From: Candidatus Peregrinibacteria bacterium
GTDB taxonomy: Bacteria; Patescibacteriota; Gracilibacteria; UM-FILTER-43-11
NCBI GenBank assembly: GCA_030637565.1
Contig: DAOWGG010000049.1
Coordinates: 1-9,556 of the forward strand
Reading direction: 5' to 3'
DNA: 9,556 nucleotides
Positions 4,559 through 9,556 of this stretch are shown here, in pieces. How positions within the stretch are numbered: position 1 is the stretch's first letter; each line of letters begins with the position of its first letter. The notes beneath the pieces were generated by a model. The model saw only the letters and a program-made list of their open reading frames with translations, searched no databases and was not told the DNA's origin. The translations under genes were made by a program, and so were the position numbers.

Positions 4559-5982
4559 AAAACAAAATATTTCTCAAGTTTTTGATTTTAGGAGCTGTTT
4601 TAACCTTGATTGGAATTGGTATTTTTAGAGCAGATGAGCAGGATTCGATTTCATTGCAGGGGGTTGGTCTAAAGACATTGAATGCAGGTCTTGTGGCTGA
4701 ATTTAATGATTCATATGTTACCGATGCTAGCCCTGTAGGTAAAATAGTCGATTTTGATCTGACAGCTTCGATTTCTAATCTTAAATTGCCCAATGGAAAA
4801 GTGGAAAGATTATTTGCTTATAATAATCAAATTCCAGGCCCAAGCATTAGAATTAAATTAGGTGAAACTCTGAGGTTGAATTTTAATAATAAATTACCAG
4901 AAGAGACTACTGTTCATTTTCATGGTGTGAGAGTTCCAAATGCTATGGATGGCGTACCTGGCGTTACTCAGTCTGCAATAAAGCAAAATGAATCTTTTGT
5001 ATATGAATTTACCCCAAAAGATGCTGGAACCTATTGGTATCACCCTCATGTTAGGACGAGTGAGCAATTGGAAAAAGGATTATATGGCATATTGATTGTT
5101 GAAGAAGAAAATCCTAATCCTTACACACAAGACATTACGTGGGTTTTGGATGATTGGAGGCTTGATCGTAGTGGGGGTTTAGATGAAAACTTCAATACGG
5201 GGCATGATTTAATGCATGATGGTAGGTGGGGGCAATATATAACTGTAAATGGCTCTTTGGATGAGGTGCTTGAGGTGCATAATGGCGAAAGAATTCGATT
5301 GAGATTAATTAATGTATCCAATGCGAGGATTTATAAACCAGTTTTTCCCAATTTAACCGCAATGGTCATTGCTGTTGATGGAATGCGCGTTGCTGATCCG
5401 TTTGTATATACTGGATTAGATTTATCCCCTGGGAATCGCCTTGATTTGGATATAATTATTCAAACAGATACTAATGAAATTGTTATAGTGGATGAATTCA
5501 CTAGAAGCAAAAATAAACTTGCCACGATTAGGATTGATAGTGAGCTTGTTCAAACGCCTGAATTTGAACTGAAGAATTATTATGTTCCTAGTTGGGTAAA
5601 TGCAAATCAAATGCCAGTGGATGCGGAGTTGCGACTGAATGCAAGGAGAGGTGGCCAGTACGGAATAGAATGGACAATAAATAATAAAGTTTTTGGTGAG
5701 CATACACCTCTTGATCTTGAACTTGGGAAGTTCCATAAAATTCGATTAACCAATGAATCTGGACGTCTTCATCCAATGCATTTACATGGCCAGTTCTTTA
5801 AAGTTTTAGTGAGAAACGGAGTTCCAGTTTCGGAAAATTTTTGGAGAGATACAGTGTTGGTAAAGTCGAAGGAGGTGGTGGATGTTGGCATTGTTCCAAT
5901 GGATGAAGGTAATTGGGTGAATCATTGTCATATTCTTGAGCATGCAGAAGCGGGTATGGTTACGGAGGTTAGGGTTCAGTAG
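4555..5982 (+). CDS. Exported multicopper oxidase (laccase/CueO-like), 475 aa
   Basis: Multicopper oxidases couple one-electron oxidation of a substrate (phenols, Cu(I), Fe(II), Mn(II)) to reduction of O2 to water. All copper ligands are visible: HFHG (H121, H123), YWYHPH (H163, H165), HPMHLHG (H406, H409, H411) and HCHILEHAEAGM (H457, C458, H459, H463, axial M468). Spacing and length fit a three-cupredoxin-domain enzyme. Residues 5-24 are a hydrophobic segment after a Lys-bearing N-terminus, a Sec signal or membrane anchor. There is no twin-arginine motif, although many relatives are Tat-exported, and no Met-rich insert as in CueO. AGGA at 4533-4536 is better spaced for a three-codon ORF at 4547-4558 whose TGA overlaps this ATG. 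The stop is followed by a bidirectional terminator. Substrate is unknown; a copper role is suggested by the Cys-rich neighbour. Confidence 0.95.
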   Translation: MKNKIFLKFLILGAVLTLIGIGIFRADEQDSISLQGVGLKTLNAGLVAEFNDSYVTDASPVGKIVDFDLTASISNLKLPNGKVERLFAYNNQIPGPSIRIKLGETLRLNFNNKLPEETTVHFHGVRVPNAMDGVPGVTQSAIKQNESFVYEFTPKDAGTYWYHPHVRTSEQLEKGLYGILIVEEENPNPYTQDITWVLDDWRLDRSGGLDENFNTGHDLMHDGRWGQYITVNGSLDEVLEVHNGERIRLRLINVSNARIYKPVFPNLTAMVIAVDGMRVADPFVYTGLDLSPGNRLDLDIIIQTDTNEIVIVDEFTRSKNKLATIRIDSELVQTPEFELKNYYVPSWVNANQMPVDAELRLNARRGGQYGIEWTINNKVFGEHTPLDLELGKFHKIRLTNESGRLHPMHLHGQFFKVLVRNGVPVSENFWRDTVLVKSKEVVDVGIVPMDEGNWVNHCHILEHAEAGMVTEVRVQ

Positions 5983-5998
5983 ATTTTTTAAGCAGTAC

Positions 5999-6050
5999 AA
6001 AAAATCCCACTCTAAAACCCGATTTCTCGGAATAATGAGTAGGATTTTTT
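5999..6050. terminator. Bidirectional terminator between oxidase and Cys-rich gene
   Basis: AAAAAATCC (5999-6007) pairs with GGATTTTTT (6042-6050). After one C-A mismatch ACTC (6009-6012) pairs with GAGT (6037-6040), and the loop holds a small CCGA/TCGG hairpin (6019-6030). A and T tracts on either side let it serve both convergent genes. It starts 17 nt after the oxidase stop and lies 13 nt past the Cys-rich gene stop. Confidence 0.85.
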
Positions 6051-6062
6051 AATATGAGTGGA

Positions 6063-6158
6063 TTATTTGCAGCTTCCACTTCCACATCCGCACCCTCCGT
6101 CGGTATAACCGCATCCGCACCCTCCTATGTAGCCGCATCCGCATCCTCCGTTCAACAT
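6063..6158 (-). CDS. Cys/Gly-rich 31-aa peptide with three GGCGCG blocks
   Basis: This minus-strand ORF runs from ATG (6158) to TAA (6063). The peptide begins MLN and carries GGCGCG at residues 4-9, 12-17 and 21-26, the first two followed by Tyr, then ends GSGSCK. Seven of 31 residues are Cys (6, 8, 14, 16, 23, 25, 30), six in C-G-C pairs. Codons vary between the blocks (TGC/TGT, GGA/GGG/GGC/GGT), which fits a translated repeat better than simple DNA expansion. A promoter (6192-6220) precedes it and a terminator (5999-6050) follows; no Shine-Dalgarno is visible. CxC repeats suggest thiolate metal binding, like a mini-metallothionein for Cu(I) or Zn, fitting the adjacent copper oxidase. A modified-peptide (RiPP) precursor is the alternative, but no modifying enzyme is in the window. 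It may also be read from pyrDK, whose last stop is 93 nt upstream. Confidence 0.65.
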   Translation of the reverse strand: MLNGGCGCGYIGGCGCGYTDGGCGCGSGSCK

Positions 6159-6191
6159 AATATTTGGGGTTAATTAGTAATGAATGTTCTT

Positions 6192-6220
6192 AGTTTACCG
6201 CTTTTATTTTTTGAAATCAA
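6192..6220 (-). promoter_or_regulatory. Possible promoter of the Cys-rich peptide gene
   Basis: On the minus strand -35 TTGATT (6215-6220), 17 nt, -10 TAAACT (6192-6197). It would give a leader of roughly 25-30 nt before the ATG at 6158. Each hexamer matches consensus at four of six positions, so this is moderate evidence in AT-rich DNA. Confidence 0.4.
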
Positions 6221-6251
6221 TTTCTAGTTGTAGCTTTGATTACTTGTTTTT

Positions 6252-7043
6252 TTATTCCACCCTTACCCCCGATGAAGATCGGTGGTATTTTCCGAATTCT
6301 GGTAGGCGTAAAGCTTCTACTCCATCAAGAACAGGACCGTCTTTGCAAACCCGAATGCCGGTGTCGTCCATACAACATTGTCCGCAAATACCGAAACCAC
6401 ATTTCATGTAGCGCTCTAAGCTCACTTCACAATTCACATCATTGTCTTTGGCCATTTCGGCTACTTTTACCATCATTACCTCGGGGCCACAGGTATAAAC
6501 ACTGTCCACTTTATGATTTTTTAAAGCCTCTTCCATTACGTTGGTACAGAATCCATTACACCCCTTACTTCCATCGTCTGTTGAAACCATTACTTCACAT
6601 CCTAGTTTTTTAAACTCTTCTTCATAAATCAGCATGTCAGCGGTTCGGGCGCCGATAATGGCAAGTACCTCAATTCCTTTTTTCACTGCTTCTTGAGCTA
6701 AATTAAGGAGTGGGGGAGTTCCGTACCCACCACCTATAACAACGATTTTTTTATCTCCTTCTCTTAATTTAAATCCTTTTCCGAAAGGCCCTCGAATTCC
6801 CAATCGATCACCCACTTTAATTTTTTCATGAATAGCTTTGGTGCAGTCGCCTGCATTGGCAATTCCCATTTTAAACTCGGTATCGGTTTGCCATCCGATG
6901 CTCATAGGCACTTCATCAACTCCTGGCATCCATACCATTACAAATTGACCGGGCTTGGCTCGTAGGCTGTGTCGGAGTGTGTAGGTTTTGAAACCTGGAT
7001 AATCCTCTTTAATATCGATTATTTTAGGGGAAAGCATGGTCAT
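6252..7043 (-). CDS. pyrK: Dihydroorotate dehydrogenase electron transfer subunit
   Basis: PyrK passes electrons from PyrD's FMN through a [2Fe-2S] cluster and FAD to NAD+, making the class 1B dihydroorotate dehydrogenase. The 263-aa protein has a ferredoxin-reductase-type FAD domain (PGQFVMVWMPGVDEVPMSI, 31-49; GPFGKGF, 85-91), a nucleotide-binding motif VVIGGGYGTPPLL (101-113), TCGPEVMM (184-191) and the cluster motif CGFGICGQCC with ligands C215, C220, C223 and C233, followed by KDGPVLDG. The FAD motif has EVPMS where bacterial PyrK usually has RRPIS; as I recall, archaeal PyrK proteins share the EVPMS form and the short C223-C233 spacing. It follows pyrD by 35 nt, filled by a heptamer repeat. 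The pair ATG-ACC-ATG offers two starts six bases apart; I took the first. Confidence 0.95.
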   Translation of the reverse strand: MTMLSPKIIDIKEDYPGFKTYTLRHSLRAKPGQFVMVWMPGVDEVPMSIGWQTDTEFKMGIANAGDCTKAIHEKIKVGDRLGIRGPFGKGFKLREGDKKIVVIGGGYGTPPLLNLAQEAVKKGIEVLAIIGARTADMLIYEEEFKKLGCEVMVSTDDGSKGCNGFCTNVMEEALKNHKVDSVYTCGPEVMMVKVAEMAKDNDVNCEVSLERYMKCGFGICGQCCMDDTGIRVCKDGPVLDGVEALRLPEFGKYHRSSSGVRVE

Positions 7044-7054
7044 TTTTCTTTACA

Positions 7055-7082
7055 GGATTAAGAATTAAGGACTAAGGACTAA
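7055..7082. repeat. Four tandem 7-bp repeats in the pyrD-pyrK junction
   Basis: On the plus strand GGATTAA, GAATTAA, GGACTAA and GGACTAA stand head to tail (7055-7082). On the coding strand the unit reads TTAGTCC or TTAATCC/TTAATTC, and a 7-bp period carrying TAG/TAA puts stop codons in all three frames. The first copy includes the pyrD stop codon (7079-7081). Copy-number change would alter the distance to the pyrK start. Confidence 0.8.
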
Positions 7083-7999
7083 GAATTGTGGGCGAGGCCG
7101 ACGAGTTCGCTGATGTCTTCAAAACCTTCTTCTTCCATGAAATTGTGGATTTTTTTTGTAATCATTTCAAAAGCTTTCATATCGTGATAGGTCAAAGCGG
7201 ATCCGATTCCGAGCAAACTTCCTCCGGCCATCAGCATTTCAATGGCGTCTCGTCCGTTGATGATCCCACCCGTCGCGATGATGGGGATTTTTACGTTTTT
7301 ATAAATGTCATACACGCATCGAACGGCGATGGGTTTGATTCCCTGTCCACCAATTCCTCCTACTTTGTTGGCTAAAATGGGTCGTCGCATATAAATATCA
7401 ATCAACATACCGGGTCCTACTGTATTAATAGCAGTGATCGCATCAGCTCCTGCTTCTTCCGCATGCTTAGCAATCATTCCAATATTCGGTACATTGGGAG
7501 AAAGCTTAATTGAAATTGGCTTTTTAGTGATTTTTCGCACTTCTCGAGTGGCGTTTTCCGTCATTATTGGGTCACAAGCAATAGGCCGTCCCATTTCATC
7601 TTCCACATTAGGGCAAGAAAAATTGAGTTCAATTAAATCCACTGGGTAGCTATCCATAATCTCGGCACATTCTACAATGTCTTTAATCGAATGACCCGCA
7701 ACACTTCCAATGAGGGGGTTGTCTGGGCATTGTTTGGCATAAAGTTCGAACTCATGGCCGGCTTTTTTAATTCCTTCACCGCATAATCCAATCGCATTGA
7801 TCATTCCACCTGGATAAGTGAGTACCGTTGGGTTCGGATGACCTAGGCGCTCTTCCATAAAAAGGGATTTAGCGGTCACTCCTCCGCAACCATGATTGAT
7901 GCAATTGGCCATGCTTGATCCGGTTACTCCTAAATAGCCCGAAGCCAGTACCGTTGGATTGGGGAAATTGACTCCGCAAAAATTAACACTAAGATTCAT
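7079..7999 (-). CDS. pyrD: Dihydroorotate dehydrogenase catalytic subunit (class 1B)
   Basis: PyrD oxidises dihydroorotate to orotate in the cytosol with FMN. It is class 1: no membrane segment, and the catalytic base is Cys in NFSCPN (C129). Other landmarks are NPTVLASG at 14-21, GGMINAIGL 64-72, SIKLSPNV with K165, AINTVGPG 190-197, GGIGGQGIKP 214-223 and the FMN-phosphate site TGGIINGRDA 243-252. The frame opens at an ATG at 8023, but I chose 7999 (306 aa). The family normally begins M-LSV, and the TATAAT at 8027-8032 would start transcription near 8020, inside the longer version. From 7999 the leader is about 20 nt, as for neighbouring genes. pyrK follows 35 nt downstream. The FMN region wording (NPTVLTYPGGMINAIGL) fits archaeal-type PyrD as well as bacterial PyrDB. 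Confidence 0.95.
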   Translation of the reverse strand: MNLSVNFCGVNFPNPTVLASGYLGVTGSSMANCINHGCGGVTAKSLFMEERLGHPNPTVLTYPGGMINAIGLCGEGIKKAGHEFELYAKQCPDNPLIGSVAGHSIKDIVECAEIMDSYPVDLIELNFSCPNVEDEMGRPIACDPIMTENATREVRKITKKPISIKLSPNVPNIGMIAKHAEEAGADAITAINTVGPGMLIDIYMRRPILANKVGGIGGQGIKPIAVRCVYDIYKNVKIPIIATGGIINGRDAIEMLMAGGSLLGIGSALTYHDMKAFEMITKKIHNFMEEEGFEDISELVGLAHNS

Positions 8000-8026
8000 A
8001 CTAATCAGTTTTATTATTCGCATCTG

Positions 8027-8054
8027 ATTATATCGAAAAGCTGATTAAAAACAA
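8027..8054 (-). promoter_or_regulatory. Promoter of pyrDK, overlapping the upstream terminator
   Basis: On the minus strand -35 TTGTTT (8049-8054), 16 nt, perfect -10 TATAAT (8027-8032). Predicted start is near 8020, about 20 nt before the ATG at 7999. The -35 lies within the T-rich arm of the HD-GYP terminator. Confidence 0.55.
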
Positions 8055-8098
8055 AGTCGCTAATAGTATGGAAAAATTAACCACACTACTTTGTTTTT
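8047..8098 (-). terminator. Intrinsic terminator of the HD-GYP gene
   Basis: An exact 11-bp outer stem (8047-8057 with 8088-8098) and a 7-bp inner stem (8065-8071 with 8081-8087, one G-U) are separated by a 7-nt bulge. Five T end the structure on the minus strand and five A/T flank both sides, so it may act in both directions. It lies 25 nt after the HD-GYP stop. Confidence 0.75.
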
Positions 8099-8123
8099 GG
8101 TCAATTTATATATTTTATAAAAT

Positions 8124-9179
8124 CTATTGATTTATGGCTTTGTGGAAAATTGGTTTTGGATTGATTTTTAAGAAAATCTCTACGAGTGCTGGATCGAATT
8201 GATGCTCTGGGCCTGGATCAAACCATTCTCCTTGTTTATTTTTCAGCATTGTTATTGCCTTATCATAAGGTAATCCTGAACATCGTTTTAGTTCTTCTTT
8301 TGCTCGTTTAGCCCCATTTCCATTTCCATTGTGCTTTCGATAACTGGTCATTGCGTCAAAGCTGTCGGCGATAGAGATAATTTTTCCAATTAAGCTGATG
8401 TTTCCTGGCTGAATCCATTCGGGATATCCTTTTCCGTCAGGTCTGACGTGATGCTCTAAAACACCATCATGAATCATTAAATGATCTTTTCGACTTAGGC
8501 TTATAAAACCTTTTTTTTGTAATTCGTTCCATATTGTAGCACCAATAGTTGGGTGAAGTTTTACTGTTTCATATTCTTCAGGTGTTAATTTTCTTGGTTG
8601 CTGAACAACTTCATGAATAAAAGCCTGCATTTTTCCAAGATCGTGTAAGAACCCGGCAACCGCTGCTTTTTCAGGGGTTACTTCATCATCTCCTAACTCT
8701 TGAGCAATGGATGAGCTATAAGCTCCTACACGCAACGAGTGACCCAGTGTATATCCTTTGAAATAAATAGGAAATATAATTTTGTGAGCTTCTGGGGGGA
8801 GTTTTTGGAGGGTATTATAAGTAGTAAATATAGCTTCAGCACTTGCTTCCTCCATTTCTATATTTTGAATATCCCAGAACGTTGCTTCTCCTGCCAATGA
8901 ACTGACATGATGACCATTTAAGTGCCTACATAGAGCATGATTATCAATATCAGATGCCATTAGCCCTTTTATATTGCTGCGAACCATTTCTTGAAAAGGA
9001 AGAGAATCAGTTTCTCTTAAGAATTCTTCAGGGTTTTTTAAGAACCCTTCCACATCTTCTTTTGTTGTGATGCGATGGGCAGCAGCCATACTTTCCTGTA
9101 TCCAGACCTCTTCTTGATCTAGGATACCTTTCATTCGATCTCCAAATCTGTTGGTGGATTGTTCAACTTCTATTTCCAT
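8124..9179 (-). CDS. HD-GYP domain phosphohydrolase, 351 aa
   Basis: HD-GYP proteins are metal-dependent phosphohydrolases; characterised members hydrolyse cyclic di-GMP (some act on 3',3'-cGAMP). The domain fills about residues 135-340: H147 (GHSLRVGAYS), H179-D180 in GFLHDLGKM, LTPEEYETVKLHPTIGA with H209, H243-H244 followed by RPDGKGYPEW (GYP 251-253), and IADSFDAMTSYR with D272 and D275. All metal-binding positions are kept. The usual E after HH is V. Residues 1-130 are unfamiliar, mostly helical looking, with no receiver, PAS or GAF motif and no membrane segment, so the sensor part is unknown and the protein should be cytosolic. It has its own promoter (9206-9234) and terminator (8047-8098), hence a single-gene unit. 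The start at 9179 gives a 20-nt leader without Shine-Dalgarno. The substrate cannot be proven from sequence. Confidence 0.9.
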   Translation of the reverse strand: MEIEVEQSTNRFGDRMKGILDQEEVWIQESMAAAHRITTKEDVEGFLKNPEEFLRETDSLPFQEMVRSNIKGLMASDIDNHALCRHLNGHHVSSLAGEATFWDIQNIEMEEASAEAIFTTYNTLQKLPPEAHKIIFPIYFKGYTLGHSLRVGAYSSSIAQELGDDEVTPEKAAVAGFLHDLGKMQAFIHEVVQQPRKLTPEEYETVKLHPTIGATIWNELQKKGFISLSRKDHLMIHDGVLEHHVRPDGKGYPEWIQPGNISLIGKIISIADSFDAMTSYRKHNGNGNGAKRAKEELKRCSGLPYDKAITMLKNKQGEWFDPGPEHQFDPALVEIFLKINPKPIFHKAINQ

Positions 9180-9205
9180 ATTTTATTTTTTTATCTTCAT
9201 TTAAT

Positions 9206-9234
9206 AAGATATGTATATTTTGATATAAACTCAA
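9206..9234 (-). promoter_or_regulatory. Promoter of the HD-GYP gene
   Basis: On the minus strand -35 TTGAGT (9229-9234), 17 nt, -10 TATCTT (9206-9211). Start would be near 9199, 20 nt before the ATG at 9179. It begins 14 nt after the malic enzyme stop, with no terminator visible between, so readthrough from that gene is possible. Confidence 0.5.
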
Positions 9235-9247
9235 GGATATTCTTTAT

Positions 9248-9556
9248 TTATTTTAAATTTTTAATGGTTTCTGCCACCTTTTTAGCTACCTCTTTTTCTA
9301 GTGGGTTTGGAATGAATTTTTCTGGAGTTGGATTCTTGACGTAATTGGCAATGGCTTCGGCGGCGGCTATTTTAACTTTATTGGTGATTATTTTAATCCT
9401 TGCATCGAATATTCCTCGGAAAAGTCCTGGGAAAGCGAGGACGTTGTTGATTTGGTTGGGGAAGTCAGATCGACCAGTGGCGACGATTTTTGCTCCTGCT
9501 TTTAGTGCAAGGTCTGGCATAATCTCTGGTTCTGGATTGGCCATGGCAAAAATAAT
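9248..9556 (-). CDS. Malic enzyme, C-terminal part (5' end outside window)
   Basis: Malic enzymes decarboxylate malate to pyruvate and CO2 with reduction of NAD(P)+. The frame is open to the window edge; the ATG at 9544 is internal, preceded by codons for IIFA. The 102 residues present carry the family's C-terminal hallmarks: [36 protein letters not shown] (including the conserved NNV), [12 protein letters not shown] and [12 protein letters not shown]. This pattern is that of the short bacterial malic enzymes of about 400 residues rather than the large SfcA type or the MaeB fusion, since the protein stops about 30 residues after AAAEAIA with no phosphotransacetylase domain. Cofactor choice (NAD or NADP) cannot be judged from this part. 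The HD-GYP gene follows on the same strand. Confidence 0.93.
   Translation of the reverse strand: MIFAMANPEPEIMPDLALKAGAKIVATGRSDFPNQINNVLAFPGLFRGIFDARIKIITNKVKIAAAEAIANYVKNPTPEKFIPNPLEKEVAKKVAETIKNLK

Noticed and set aside
5121..5776. Minus-strand ORFs of 62-104 aa inside the oxidase gene
   Set aside because: They are antisense frames of a strongly identified coding region, without promoters or plausible composition.
8000..8023. Eight-residue longer start of PyrD at 8023
   Set aside because: The predicted transcription start near 8020 falls within it, and the family normally begins at the M-LSV position.

Overview
The window is chromosomal DNA from an AT-rich bacterium. RecG, tRNA-Trp(CCA), a bacterial-type malic enzyme and an HD-GYP protein all point to Bacteria. 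Compact gene spacing, several unfamiliar proteins and mostly SD-less short leaders would fit a Patescibacteria/CPR-like lineage (for example the Peregrinibacteria/Gracilibacteria branch), but that placement is inference. Every gene reads through without in-frame UGA. The eleven called genes stop at TAA (8) or TAG (3), never TGA, so there is no sign of UGA recoding here.

Layout. 1-774 (+): 3' end of recG, then a hairpin terminator. 940-1266 (+) and 2370-1327 (-): two convergent unrecognised proteins, one of 108 aa and one highly charged 347 aa protein, sharing a bidirectional terminator at 1280-1313. 2371-3300: about 930 bp without a credible protein gene but full of inverted repeats. It has a promoter (2541-2569), a 5' hairpin at the predicted start, many further stems and an intrinsic terminator (3113-3139), so I propose a structured RNA of roughly 560 nt. 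4351-3301 (-): pyrE and a NADAR-family gene 10 nt apart, a likely operon. 4420-4493 (+): tRNA-Trp, divergent from pyrE, with promoters that overlap at the -10. 4555-5982 (+): an exported multicopper oxidase with complete copper ligands. 6158-6063 (-): a 31-codon ORF for a Cys/Gly peptide with three GGCGCG blocks. 7999-6252 (-): pyrD and pyrK, the two subunits of an NAD-linked dihydroorotate dehydrogenase. 9179-8124 (-): an HD-GYP phosphodiesterase. 9556-9248 (-): 3' end of a malic enzyme gene.

How the genes fit together. PyrD-PyrK oxidises dihydroorotate to orotate and PyrE converts orotate to OMP, so two consecutive steps of UMP synthesis sit in one neighbourhood as separate transcription units. 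The NADAR gene behind pyrE suggests ADP-ribose or nucleotide-repair chemistry coupled to that unit. The multicopper oxidase and the Cys-rich peptide converge on a shared terminator and could both handle copper; this is inference from their sequences and proximity. The most original items are the Cys-rich mini-gene and the structured non-coding region.
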